Assembly (NCBI GenBank): GCA_025716815.1
Contig: JAIXMN010000007.1
Coordinates: forward strand, 575,501-639,500
Direction: 5' to 3'
From: Dichotomocladium elegans
Lineage: Eukaryota > Mucoromycota > Mucoromycetes > Mucorales > Lichtheimiaceae
DNA length: 64,000 nucleotides
The first letter of the stretch is position 1. Every line of letters begins with the position of its first letter. A program made the translations under genes and the position numbers. The notes beneath the pieces were generated by a model, which ran no database searches, was not told the DNA's origin, and saw only the letters and a program-made list of their open reading frames with translations. Below, piece after piece: positions 11,847 to 23,136 of the stretch.

Positions 11847-13340
11847 ATGACTTCTTCATCCTCAGCAAACGATCGTGTCGGTCAGATCGCCGCGCATCTA
11901 GCGGCCATTGGTCCTTCCTTAAAGGACAAGATCTGTATTGTGACCGGTGCTGGTTCCATGTGGGGCATTGGGTAACATATATATATGACAAACGAGAGGA
12001 ACACACACACACACACAGAGAGAGAGAGAAAATCGCGATAGCATGTGTATTCATAATGATGGTCTTCCCTCATATCAATGTAAAGGCGTGCTACTGTCTA
12101 TGCCCTTGCCAAACGTGGTCCGAAGGCTATCTACGCGACAGACCTGACCCTCGAGAACCTCGACGAACTCTCGAAGGATGTCGAGGCCCAATACCCTGGT
12201 GTGCAGTGCATCGGCCGTGCTGTCAACGCGGCCAAGTCGGAGGATGTGATCCGGATCATCGACGAGGCCATAGAAACGTATGGTCGCCTCGACGTCTTCT
12301 TTGCGAATGCAGGTATTGCTACGGGAACCACCTTGCAGGCTGAGGACGAAGCGTCGTTTATGAACATGATGAGCGTCAACGCCTTGAGGTTGGTATCGAA
12401 GAACAACAACAAGACGGTGGGTGGGTAGGGGTGCGTGGCCGGGAAAACGCGTGAGCAAAAAAAAGTCCGGTTTTATTCACGGCGTGCGTGGTTTCTGTGT
12501 GCATAGCGCATTTTTGGCTTGCCGTTATGCAGGTCCGGCTATGCAAATCACCGGCAAGGGTGGAAAGGACCGATCGGGTGGTTCCATCATTTGCACCTCC
12601 TCAGGTAAACTTATCTCGGGATCCCTGTTTCCTCCCCCTCTCCACCTCCCGGTCCAACGATCTTCGAACCCTCCCTGCGCAACCTTTCTTAACGTTCATA
12701 TGTATATATATATTGCTTTGCTTGAAACAAAACAGTGGCAGGTATCCGATCCGGTGCGGGGTCACCCGAATATTCAGCATCCAAAGCTGCGTAAGTTGGA
12801 AGAGGTAATGAATGATACACGGAAAAGGTTATTCATCTCTCGCTCCCATGGCGTTTTAGGGTCATCAATCTTTGTCAGACCAGCGCTTTCCAGTATGCCG
12901 GCACAGACGTTCGCGTGAATGCCATTTGCCCAGTATGTGTGTGAAAATCCGATTTTGACTCTTATTTTGCTGATGAATCGACGTCAAGGGGTTGATCGAG
13001 ACGGGCATGACCAAGAGCACCTTTGACTATGCACGATCCCGAGGAAGTGCAAACAAAATCGGACAACTGAATCCTACTCGACGCTATGGCGTTGCTGCCG
13101 AGGTAACGTTTTGCCCTCCCCCCTCATCAAAACACACAAATACACACACACATATATATATACATCCCACGCTAACCGCGCACCACAACTTTTGTGATTG
13201 GGGATGGACATTGTCTATAGATTGCCAACGTCGTGGCTTTCCTGGCCAGCGAAGAGGCGTCGTACGTGAATGGTCAAGCAATTGCAGTCGATGGTGGTTT
13301 ATCAGCCAGTCTTCCCATTGTCCCTGGCAAGTTCCACTAA
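11847..13340 (+). CDS. Short-chain dehydrogenase/reductase (classical SDR)
   Basis: Exons are 11847-11971, 12086-12388, 12507-12604, 12736-12790, 12860-12932, 12989-13102 and 13221-13340, giving 295 residues. The cofactor motif reads [10 protein letters not shown] (a two-residue insertion relative to TGxxxGIG). NAG follows strand 4 (FFANAGIA), Ser lies in ICTSS, YSASK carries the catalytic Tyr and Lys, and VDGG sits near the end. An acidic residue after strand 2 (ATDLTLENL) suggests NAD(H) rather than NADP(H). Substrate unknown. Introns contain (CA)n/(GA)n (about 12000-12028) and CA/TA repeats (13134-13165). Confidence 0.88.
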
Positions 13341-13484
13341 AAAGCCTGCTTCGCTCGAGAGGACAGGAGTGGGGAGGAGGACATACCTGACATGATGTAG
13401 ACCTTTGTATTTAAATTTACATATAAACAAGGGAAGGTTGGGTGGGTCCATTACACGATTACTGGGAGATATACTTTTATACTT

Positions 13485-13513
13485 TATACTTTATTTTCAA
13501 AAAAAAATTGTCG
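13485..13513 (+). repeat. Putative left terminal inverted repeat (degenerate)
   Basis: Reads TATACTTTATTTTC followed by an A run and TTGTCG. It aligns with TATACACTATTTTTC...AAGTCG, the reverse complement of the right repeat, with several substitutions. It sits just beyond the Fanzor stop, where a 3' end is expected. The region is AT-rich, so a chance match is possible. Confidence 0.45.
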
Positions 13514-13569
13514 CATAGAATTATATAAATTTGTGGTATCAATAGGTAAAAAGATTTCGCATCCATGGA

Positions 13570-15152
13570 TTAAACCCTGTTAGTCAGCAGAAAACAGTAC
13601 GCCTTCTCCAATCCCGTTAACTTACAACACACCGTCCTTCCAAAGGAAGGGGGGGGCTTGCCCCGAAGGGCTGTGGTTATCCTGGGTGCGTCAGCGATAA
13701 CTGACGCGGAAAATTCTTGGTCGGGCTTACGGTCGTCTCGACCCGCCAGAGCGTGCACCTCGTGGCCTTCCATCAGCTGCAGACGCTTGTGCATCATTTC
13801 TTCTCTGAAACCTTGCTGGGATGATACCATCTTCCCAAAGACCCCGGAGGATAGGATGCATGTTGAGAGTCGCCGCCAGATCCCGGTTCCATAACCTTGG
13901 TTGACCACCACCCTCTGCCATGCCTGCTGTACAGTTTTGATTTGTGCATCTATTGAAACATCAAAATATTAAAATCTTTTGGAAATATAACACAACATGC
14001 CCGTCCTTTATACCGTAGCAGGGCCATGACAGATCGTCGGGTCGTCGATATGGGCGTGGATTAGGAACTATTTTAAAGGTAGCAAGGCTTTCATTGTCAC
14101 ATACAGGGGCAGCACTTGGCTTGTCTTGTACTCGTCGATCAAATAAATATTGCAATTGTTCTTCTTCAACAGCCGCCAGAAGTCGACACCACGGATAGGC
14201 TCGTGATCCCTTGTATGCGGCGCAGACCAATTTCCCATCACGAAAACGGACCTACTGCCAAACTTGCGCATTCAAAGAGTCGTGAAGCTTTTCATCTGCT
14301 TGCTGCTTCTTGTAAAATGCAGACAGGCGAAGCTTTCGAAAAAGAAATTGCGGGTTCGGGTGGTTCGTAGTGGTTGTCGCGTAGAAAGACTTGAGAACTA
14401 CAGAGACCCGGTTCTTGGCGGCGAGGTATCCGTCCTAGTTGTGCACGGAAAGCGTATGACTTTGAAATTGAGATAGATTCTGCTCAGCCAACGCGACCTC
14501 GGGTCGCTCTAACTGGAATCGCTCTCGCAGTCTGCAGTACCGTTTGGTCATCCGTGTATGATCTTGAAGCTGCTTTGTATATCGGAAGGTCTGGTGGTTG
14601 TCGGGTGAAGAATTCTCATGAACGCAATACAACAGGTCTCTTCTGCCATGATCAATGGTCCTCTATAGTCTTCGTTCCGGACTATCTGTGGGTTGACGTA
14701 CTCGATATCTTCGCTCTGGATGCCAAATCTCTGCCCGACTGAAAGCCATTTGTCTTCTTGAACACAGTAACACCGACACCGTCAGTGTGAATAGTCCCAC
14801 GGAATTGGAATAGCTCGGATTCTTGGGGTTTGAAAGCTCTTGATTTCAGGTTTACAACCCGTCTCCAGTACTCCATATTGCTTCGTGTGGGATTCCATTT
14901 TGCAGCCCAGGATACCGAGGGTATCACTATAACGGGCGGCCACTGTACTGACGTGAGGGCGGTCTGAAATCAACAATGAAATCCCAAACAATTCCAACAA
15001 GTAATTCCAAGAGACCATCTCAAGAATAATCCGATACATATCCGGCACTTGTGTAGTATAGGAAGATTGTACTCCTTTTCGTACTCTCTCAGTCTCTTAC
15101 AACACGACACTGCTGTCATCCTTATCCATACGTTCAGGAAGTGTAGGTACAT
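13570..15152 (-). pseudogene. Fanzor (eukaryotic TnpB-like) RNA-guided nuclease pseudogene
   Basis: Reading the minus strand across several frames recovers the family signature. An N-terminal helical part lies at 14970-15152, and FRGTIHTDGVGV at about 14790. A RuvC-I-like IDxGRRDLLY lies at 14633-14656, LIDEYKTS at 14119-14136, and a zinc ribbon with a broken first Cys pair (about 14100-14118). The second Cys pair (CHG, then CTNQNC) is split by an apparent intron (13950-14013). The RuvC-III motif NRDLAATLNM is at 13859-13888. TnpB/Fanzor proteins are RNA-guided DNA endonucleases. Lesions include a stop at about 14437 and frameshifts near 14285, 14110, 14030 and 13820, so no active product is expected. 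I identify it by motifs, not by alignment. Confidence 0.75.
13950..14013 (-). other. Intron inside the Fanzor-like pseudogene
   Basis: Donor CTACG|GTATAA, acceptor TTTCAATAG|ATGC, 64 nt. Splicing joins LLR to CTNQNC and rebuilds the second half of the zinc ribbon, so the intron was probably functional before decay. Confidence 0.55.
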
Positions 15153-15205
15153 ATGAACAATTTCTCTGAATATTATTAATTTTCACAGTGGTCTCCTGAA
15201 AGCCA

Positions 15206-15625
15206 TTACTTTATTATTCCATTTGATAACCAGCTTCGAAGGTACAATCTCCTAGCTAAATGGCTCATTGACAAAGATACAAGCACACTCGGATAGTTCT
15301 TTGTTCTTTCCAAGAATAAACTTACTCTTCTCGATATAGGATTCTTTTGAGTACGGCTAATTTTAAGCGACAATTGCATTCTAGACCAACAAATGGATTG
15401 TAACTTTCTAATGCTCTTCATTGTAGAATACACGATCGGCCCTCTGCTTCTACGTTTCTTAAAATGCTGTCAGGGTTCTTTTCTTACTGTAATGCCCAGC
15501 GCTGTGCTGAACAAACATGGATTCCTAGCTGTTTTGCTGCTGCTGATGCACTCACTACCTCCGCAGACACCAGTTTGAAAAATCTGGCTTTATCTTGGTC
15601 AGTGTACGCTGTGTACTGCGCTTGA
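15206..15625 (-). pseudogene. Tc1/mariner (IS630-like) transposase remnant
   Basis: The minus strand reads YTDQDKARFFKLV, then SASAAAKQLGIHVCSAQRW, a helix-turn-helix typical of IS630/Tc1 transposases (15487-15625). It continues out of frame with FKKRRSRG and LSLK-like segments. A possible start of the DDE domain (CIFVNE, where families have CIFVDE, about 15260-15280) lacks the catalytic Asp. Stops and frameshifts are frequent and the rest of the DDE domain is missing. Confidence 0.7.
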
Positions 15626-15936
15626 TCCCCGCTTCTTTCGCTTGGGAATCTTGGTGGCAGTAAGCTCAGGGTTATCTTTGCACGATATGCTACGCAGATA
15701 TTCAGTGTAAGAACAAACGGATTGAAGTGAGTACATTTCCTCATCAATGACATAGATTCAGGTCAGCCACGCTCATCAACGACATGACCTTCCCCATCGT
15801 TGTAAAAAAATAGATTGCTCATTTCAGAATGAAAAGTTTATAAAGAGAAAGAGTCATAAGGATGAGATGGATTTGCGACATCTTTCCGTGTATGTATGTA
15901 TTTTTGCGATCCTGCGACTTCAGAACTGGCAGGGTG

Positions 15937-15964
15937 CGACTTTGATTTTGAAAAATAGTGTATA
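15937..15964 (-). repeat. Right terminal inverted repeat, 28 bp
   Basis: The plus strand begins CGACTTTGATTTTG and ends TAGTGTATA. It is identical over 28 bases to 46764-46791 next to another transposase relic, so the same transposon family made both ends. TA at the outer end fits the mariner target site. Confidence 0.8.
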
Positions 15965-16153
15965 AATAATGAAAACAAAGGGCAGTCGACAGATGAACAA
16001 TTGTAGTATTAGGGCTTGTGTATGAGGTGGTTGGCTGTTGCACGCACATACATATATACACACGCACACACAATGAGTTAACTTACGAATGAAAAAGGCA
16101 CAGTGACTCGTCCTTCATTCGCTTACTTTTTTTTCCTTTTGTTACAAGAGGAT

Positions 16154-17816
16154 TTATGGGCGAGGGTAAACATGACCTACAGCTCGAGATAAGAGACATA
16201 GCCTGGATACGAACGACAGAAACCGCTTACCAGGCATGGTTGGAAATCGATGGCCGGTACTGAGTGATATCATGCCTTGTGAGTTGTGATGAACCGGCGG
16301 TGATGTGTTGTGGTGTGTGCCCATGGCAGCCTCTGCAGCGATGTTCATCCGTGCCTTGAGTGCACTTTTGCGCTGGGAGTGCATGACGGGCGGATCAAAC
16401 CCACCTGTAGGTGTGCTGCCACGAGTAGGCGTGTCATCCGCCATGTCGTCTGCTGGTACCTGAGCAGCAGTTGTGCGACACGTCTTTTGTGGTTCTCGAT
16501 CAGGCAAAACAATACCTCTCCGCCCGCGTGCCTGTCGCCGTTTCCGGCGTGCGTCACGCATCCTGTCGCGCTCAAGCTTGTCGATCTCTGCATCGGTAAG
16601 TTCGAGAATGGCCGGAGTGAATCGCTCGACCGATTCGTGATCACGTGTGATACTTTTCAAGGCCGGCAGGAAACTATGCCGCAGCTCATCGTCGAGGATA
16701 TTCGAGCCGTTGAACTCGTAGCCGACAAGTATGAGGGACTTGATGTAATTGTGAGCCTGTTCTCGGATGGAGTGCGCAATAGCTGTTCGGAATTCGCCAC
16801 CGAGACCGAGTTCATCCGCTAACTTGGCTGCAAATGCCTCGGCATCGTTCCGCCCGCAGGCAATGTCCCATTCAAACTGGTCAAGCAGAGCCCTGTTGCC
16901 TACGGTAATATCGAGCTATTGGGCGGCCAATTAGTCCATCACACACACAGGTCTTGTCTTATCTCTTACCCTGATAAGCATTCTCAGCTCTGTGTTCCTC
17001 CGCTTCGGGTCTTCCGAGCCGTCATTTTCTTCTTCCTCGTTTTCAGGCCCGTCACCCCCCATATCCGTCGTTCCGTCGTACACGTAATAATCCTGTAATT
17101 GATCGTGTATGGTACGTGCAATATGCGGTGCAAATGTAGTGGCCGGCAACTGGAGGTCCTCGCACATGACTTCTGCAAATTGCTCTGGGGTAATCAAGGT
17201 CTCTGTAGCGACCGGTCAATCAATCGAACTTGCGCGCAGAGTGTGTTTCGAATGTGTTGATACTACCATTGAGATTCCAAGTAAAGGTATCGCGTAACTT
17301 GTAACCGTCCATGTCGACTTCCAGTCGAATCGGCACGAGCGTGTCTTTCTTTCTGCTCTGCTCTATTAATTGATCGAGCGGACTGTCCATAGTGAGTCTC
17401 CCATCATAACTCCTTCCCCTCTCCCCCCCTTTTCTTTTCTTCTCTTACAATCGGAATTCACGCGACCTTCTAGGTCGCTTCCGGTCATTAGGGTAGGCGA
17501 TGCGCGGCGGTTGCGTTGACCCTGTGCTGCCCAGCGATCCGCGATAACCAGGACCAAACACAGCTGCAGGCCCTTGGGTCATCCGCAGCTGGCGATCTTT
17601 ATGCATAACCTCGATCTCACGTTTCTTCTCATGAGCAAGTTCTAGATGTCGTCTATGCTGATTATTCAGGGAAACTTGGTACACTCGGTCGCGACGCTGA
17701 TAGAGCTCCAGAGTTTTTTTATGTGGTTTGTTGTCGGCGAGGATAGGTTGGGTCGCAGGGACGGAAGCCACACCAGTTGCTGTAGTTGACTTGCTACCAA
17801 TCGCAGAATGATGCAT
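16154..17816 (-). CDS. SNF5: SNF5/SMARCB1-family chromatin-remodelling subunit
   Basis: Minus-strand exons are 17449-17816, 17267-17397, 16970-17202 and 16154-16915, giving 497 residues. The N-terminal part (1-123) is basic and charged. Two SNF5 repeats follow: RPT1 (LVPIRLEVDMDGYKLRDTF ... EQFAEVMCEDLQLP) and RPT2 (IRLDITVGNRALLDQFEWDI ... FAAKLADELGLGGEF). An acidic linker (ENEEEENDGSED) separates them. A basic C-terminal region (RRKRRQARGRRG) and a low-complexity tail close the protein. These proteins are core subunits of SWI/SNF or RSC ATP-dependent remodellers and contact the nucleosome. I cannot tell Snf5 from Sfh1; the short length favours neither. Confidence 0.9.
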
Positions 17817-18136
17817 TCAAGTGTCAGATGAAAAGAAAAAAAAGTCAAAAAAGGATTAACAAGAAAAAATTAACGACCGCCCGCACTTAAAAGATGTCGA
17901 ACCGGTAATTTCAGGGGTGAGACAGGCACCCCGTGCGGGGTCATGACGCCCTACCCCAGCTAGATATTTATTTATTTTTCATTACAGAAGACGCGTTTTT
18001 ATATCGACAAGAGAAGCAAAGTATATTGGAGGAAAGGAAACGAAGGGGGAAAAGCGAGAAACAGAGAAATAAAAGGAGGAGGATGGAAAAGATTTTAAAT
18101 GCACATGGAAGTACGTGGTAGTTCTACCTGGGCGCT
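17817..18136. other. Spacer between PDA1 3' end and SNF5 start
   Basis: About 320 bases: promoter of the minus-strand SNF5 gene and 3' region of PDA1. An A/G-rich run (18005-18100) is seen; no gene. Confidence 0.3.
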
Positions 18137-19585
18137 TTAGAAGAATTTGGTCTCTTCGGGCACACGACCGCGAATGCTCTCAGGTTCAGTGCCGGCAACG
18201 TAGACGTCAGTGAAGAACTCCTTCATCTCAGGCTCAGGGGATGCCTCAGCCTCCTTGAGAGCCTGGTCAACAACCTTGCGGGCCTCCTTGTCAATGGCTT
18301 TGAGATCTTCTTCCGTCGCAGCACCAAGCTCAATGAGACGCTGCTTCAAACCGGTGATAGGATCAGAGGTGGAGCGCATGTGCTGGATCTCCTCACGAGT
18401 ACGATAGGTGGTGCCGGGGTCGGACATGGAGTGACCACCGTAGCGGTAGGTAGTGAGTTCCATGACCAAGGGACCTTTGCCGGAGGTGGTCCATTCCTTG
18501 GCCCATTGGGCAGCACGGCGGACCGCAAGCACGTCCATACCATTGACCTTGATACCGGGGATATAGTCACCACGAGTATGGTACTCTGTCGATCCAGATG
18601 AGCGGTTGGCAGCAGTACCCATACCATACTTGTTATTTTCGCATACAAAGACGCAGGGAAGGTCCCAGAGCTTGGCCATGTTGTAGGCCTCAAAGACCTG
18701 ACCCTGGTTGGACGCACCGTCACCATATAAAGCAAAGGTCACCGAAGGAATGTCGAGATATTTCTGGGTGAAGGCAATACCGGCACCGAGAGGAACCTGG
18801 GCACCGACAATGCCGTTACCACCATAGAAGGAGGGCGAAAACATGTGCATGGAACCACCCTTGCCCTTGGAAACACCATCCACTCGGCCCATCAACTCAG
18901 CCAGAATGCCCTTGATGGACGCACCGCGGACATATGCAAAGCCGTGGCAACGGTATGCAGTGATCACGTTATCCTGGAGGGTGATGGCAGATTCAATGCC
19001 AACAGACACGGCTTCCTACAAATTGGGAGGATGGGGCCATTCGTAAAACCCTTTAGCATCGGACCGGGAAATTTTTTTGTGGATTCGCCCGCGTTTACCC
19101 GCACATCCACTGAACCAACCCGGACCCAAAGAAAAAAGAGAAAGAGAGAGAGAGAGAGAGAGAAAAGATTGTTTAATCACGTACCTGACCATTGCACAAG
19201 TGGCAGAAACCACGAATCTTCTTTGCCTTGTAAAGACCATCGGCAGCCATCTCCATGCGGCGCATGGTGGTCATCTTGGTATACATATCCAAAAGCTCTT
19301 CCTTGCTGATCTCAACATCAAGGCTGGGGGCATCGGCCTTGTACATCTCAAAGGAGGATTCGGGAAGGGTGATGCTGAACTTCTCGGAGGCGTCCGTGGC
19401 AGAAGCCATCCACGATGACGCGGAAGAAGAGAAGGCACGCTGTCCGCGAAGAGCATAGGAAGAAAAGGTTAAGGATTGTGTATTCCCTTCAGAGGGGGGA
19501 CTAGAAAAGGCCTTACCGCAGGCAAGAAGGACTTGGGGGCAGTGGAGACGTTAGCCAACAAGCGAAGGGCAGCTGTGCGAAGCAT
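18137..19585 (-). CDS. PDA1: Pyruvate dehydrogenase E1 component subunit alpha, mitochondrial
   Basis: Minus-strand exons are 19517-19585, 19185-19439 and 18137-19015, giving 400 residues. The N-terminus (MLRTAALRLLANVS ... RAFSSSAS) is a mitochondrial targeting sequence. Landmarks are MRRMEMAADGLYK, FCHLCNGQEAVSVG, the thiamine diphosphate motif GDGASNQG...ENN, and the phosphorylation-loop sequence YRYGGHSMSDPGTTYR with the regulatory serine. The enzyme decarboxylates pyruvate with E1 beta and passes the acetyl unit to E2. The phosphoserine site implies control by PDH kinase and phosphatase. Intron 2 has a (GA)n run at 19144-19164. Confidence 0.96.
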
Positions 19586-19993
19586 GGTTGGTGTGCTAAA
19601 AGGGAAAAAAAGGGGGATGGAAAACGATGGGAAGAAAGGGGGAAAAAGTTATGATGACTCGGTTTGCAAGCGACAGGCGGCTCTTCCAATTCATTGTCCG
19701 ACTCCCCAACACTCTGCTCTCGGAAGCTTTCGGATTCGGAGGGGGCGGACGGGCGATAGCATCTAATTCATACCCGTCCCCAAGGTTGGGCTATTTTACC
19801 TTTTTTTTTTTGCTGGTTTATTCATTCGCATTAAGGGAAAATAGCGGAAGAGGAAAATATACAAGGACATGATAGGAAGTGTTTGAATACACAGAGGATG
19901 AAGAAAGGGTTGAAAAAGGGAATATAAATAAACAGGAAAAGATACTGGCCACTTGAAATAAGTATGCCAGGATCATTACTACTATGACAATCG
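19586..19993. promoter_or_regulatory. PDA1 upstream region and 3' end of the glycosyltransferase gene
   Basis: About 400 bases. A poly-T run (19800-19812) and A/G-rich stretches (19600-19650, on the PDA1 side, pyrimidine-rich in the transcribed sense) are the only features seen. Confidence 0.3.
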
Positions 19994-22900
19994 CTACTGC
20001 TGCTGTTGACGGTTTGCCGTTTCTTCCAGCCATTGTGGATCAACCAGGTGACTGAGGGCTTCTACATCTTGCTCCAGGGCGACGATCTCATCGTCCTTGT
20101 TGAGCTGATCTATTTCTGGTGAGCTCATTTGGGATACATCGATCGGCGTGGGTGTGTATTGGTCTTCTTCCATCAAAGAGTCGGCTGGGTCGGCGCCTTC
20201 CTCGACCGACATCTCGACAAATTCGAGCGGTTCAACTGCTTCAATGGTGTCCATCGGCTTCTTGGGCTTTTTCGCGGCCACTTTCTTGCCATGTTTATGC
20301 TTGGTGAACGGGCACAATAGATCCTGAGCATCAAACTTGCCGACTGTGCGCGGGCAGGACGACACGTTCTTGTGCCAGTTGGCGCCGATAGTATCCAACT
20401 CCTCAAGGGTTGACAGCTTACCCCAGAGATCAAGTATAGGGAGATCTGCAAACAGCGGAAGTCGGTTGTTCGGTAACTGGCTCAGGATCGTATCGCGTTG
20501 CATCAGAGGGACCAGAAACTCGTCGAGTGCATTTACACGCCCTTGTTCTTGCTTGACATGGGTTCCAAATTCGAGGTGGTTCGTTGAAAACGACTCAAAG
20601 AGCTGAAAGTTTGGATAGAGCATGACATATGATCGGAGATAGACCAGCTCGATAAAATACTTCTTCCATGACTTCTTCCATCGTTCGGAGCGACTTCCCG
20701 GAACTGTGATGTTGAGCAGTTTGTCCTGTTCAAGATCCTCGAGACGGTTCGTTAGATAGCTGTGGAACTCGCGCCAGTGTTCTGGAAAGTAGACCGCGCC
20801 CCAGCTGCAAGGCACCTGGCTTAGGTACGGCACTCGCGGATCGTAGCTAGGCCCGATCGCCTGATTCGGATCAAATGGACGTCGCCCCTCAGGATTCAGT
20901 TCGAGATGGCGAGGCGAGTACAGGCTGATGCCGTACATGTGCTGTGCTTCCTTGTCCACGTGTTTAGCGGTGTAGCGATAGCGCAGGATGCTGTATTTTG
21001 CCCAGATATAGAAGAGCGGCGACACTTCAATATCATCTTCCAGAAGCACGGCGTAATTGTCATCACTTGTTGGATACCATGACTCAACGATGGCTGGCAT
21101 CAAGCCGCCTTTGCGGATCCGATGACGAACTGTCTTTGGACCATGGCTCCAAGTAAACCCATTCACCAACATTCGGGTCACGCGATCAGCCGATTGTTCT
21201 AGATGAACCTTGAGGTCGACAGTATCGCCTAGATAAAAGGACCGACTTGCAGACTGCAGGAGACGCGACAGCGAATGCGGGCGACGGTCGGTTATGACGA
21301 CAACGTCTATCTTGATATCGTTCCAGTCTATGGAAATATGAATTCAACTTAAACGCAAGAACACACGCGCACGCGACATTTGCGCACGCACACAAATACA
21401 CACGGTCTGTGACGATCGTCACTTACGCTTTAAAGTGTGTTTTTCGAGATCTCTTATCCAGAGAGCGTGGCGGACCTCGCCCGGAGGCAATCCGATCGTA
21501 GTAATACCCCGGGCTCCAATCAAAGCATCGACAACATGGTATAAGGGACGGTCCTGACGTAGATGGATCAACGCACTAGGCTGCAGTACCGCGGCGATGT
21601 GCGAAATCCCCATAGCAATGCTCGACGCGGCCGAGAGCTCATCCTTAGGTGGCACATTCAGGTCGTGTACCACTACAAGGGGCGCATTGCTGCAGCTGGA
21701 TGCAGCTAGGGCCTTCTTGAACCCCTGTCCAGATAAGCCGCGGTCCGCGCCAGTAACGACAACATGTACGAGGGTTTCATAGCGGCAGATGAGGGGATAG
21801 AGTGCGATAGCCTGCTCTGGGCCATCTACAGAGAACAGCACCGCATCCTGCTCCATAAATGTCCGCTGCCGTCGATCAAGACTGGTAGGCCAGACGCGTC
21901 TGTCGAAAATGTCTTTCCAGGCTGGCTGGTCAGTTTCCTTTTGAATGGATGCACACTTGACATTTTCAAGCTGATAGTCCGGCGAGGGATGGGGCGGGAG
22001 GGCTATGGAGGGTACAGAGGCATGGTAAAGGAGATTTTGGCTGATGTGATACGCCAGGGGTGCATTCAGCAGATCAGCATCTGTTGTTAAAAAGGGGAGC
22101 CACTGTCGTCGAAAAAGCCAGGCGCCCTGGATCATGTCTACTGGCTGAGTAACACTCGGTATCACCTCTTTTAACATGGCTTCTGGAAGGCAGAGAATAT
22201 TAAAGGCAGGGTCCGGATTGACATTGGCTGGTAGGAGCACGCCGTTGGTGCCCAAGAGAGCGTTTTGATACTCGCCCGTGTGCATCATTCCAGTCATATA
22301 TTCGAGATATCGTTTGCCAGGGATTACGCCTTCATCTACTACCCATACCCAGTCGCTTTCGATGGTGGGGAGTACCTGAAGCCAACCAGCACTACCGACG
22401 CTACCAGGGCTGTATTGTGGTGGATCGGTCGTGATAATGCGGAAAACATAAGCTGATGGCTGCTCAGTGTATTTTTGTACGTTCTTCTCGACCGTGCCTT
22501 TTAAGAAAGTTGGACATACAATTACGATTTCGTCAATGCGCTGCGTCTGGGACGTTAGTGCTGCGAGCTGCGGTTTGACGGCGTCTCTGATTGTAATATG
22601 AATCATCGCTGTTATAGTACCCTGATGTGGCGGGAATAGAGAAGGGAGCTCTTCAAGGCGATGTCCCATGGTAGTATAAGACTGCAGGCCCTGAAGAAAT
22701 GGGGAGGGAGTCTGGTTCTTTACCCATCCATCTATCGTTTGAACGCGAACATTAGCAGTGCGCTTTCGAAAGCAATCAACGCATTACCGAGCGACCAGGT
22801 AGCGAACTGCGGCCAATTAGGTTCTTGATAGGTGGGATTATTTGAGGAAGAAACAGCTTTACCAGTTTCGTTCGCTATTACTGCAGCGTCGTCGGGGAAG

Positions 22901-23136
22901 ATTGACGGCTTCAGATCGTCGGGCACAACGCTATCTATTGTGCTCTGGAAGTAAAAGAAGCCTGTCCATATCAAAAGTGCGACCGAAAGCAACAGAACGG
23001 TGAGGTGCCGCAGCTGCCGCCGCCTTGGAATGAGTGTTGAGAATGAGAACGATCCATGATGTTGCGGGTTGGGCGGGTAATGATCGGCTGATGCGGGATT
23101 TGGAGTCGATACTCGGGGAGAAATCAGATCGCCCAT
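19994..23136 (-). CDS. Type II membrane glycosyltransferase with two GT2-like halves
   Basis: Minus-strand exons are 22788-23136, 21427-22731 and 19994-21327, giving 995 residues. A single signal anchor (about residues 37-56, LTVLLLSVALLIWTGFFYF) follows a short cytosolic tail, as in Golgi enzymes. The lumenal part has a first GT2-like half (IRDAVKPQLAALTSQ, VWVVDEG) and a second starting DVVVITDRRPHSLSRLL. The second half contains WSHGPKTVRHRI and LLEDDIEVSPLFY, the likely metal-binding acidic motif. The C-terminal ~110 residues are acidic and Gln-rich. The second half matches a conserved eukaryotic family seen in plants and early fungi. Donor and acceptor sugars are unknown. Confidence 0.8.

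Larger units (their letters stand above)
13485..15964 (-). mobile_element. Decayed Tc1/mariner-type transposon carrying a Fanzor-like cargo gene
   Basis: The element is bounded on the right by a 28-bp repeat at 15937-15964, identical to one at 46764-46791. On the left is a degenerate inverted match at 13485-13513. Inside, in the same (minus) orientation, are a broken transposase with a helix-turn-helix (15206-15625) and then a broken TnpB/Fanzor-like reading (13570-15152). The size is about 2.48 kb. The coding parts carry stops and frameshifts, so the copy is dead. Established knowledge: Fanzor1 proteins occur inside eukaryotic DNA transposons, including mariner types. The left end is the least certain part. 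Confidence 0.7.

Noticed and set aside
17933..18121. Lys/Arg-rich 62-codon plus frame
   Set aside because: Product of an A/G-rich spacer; low-complexity translation with no support.
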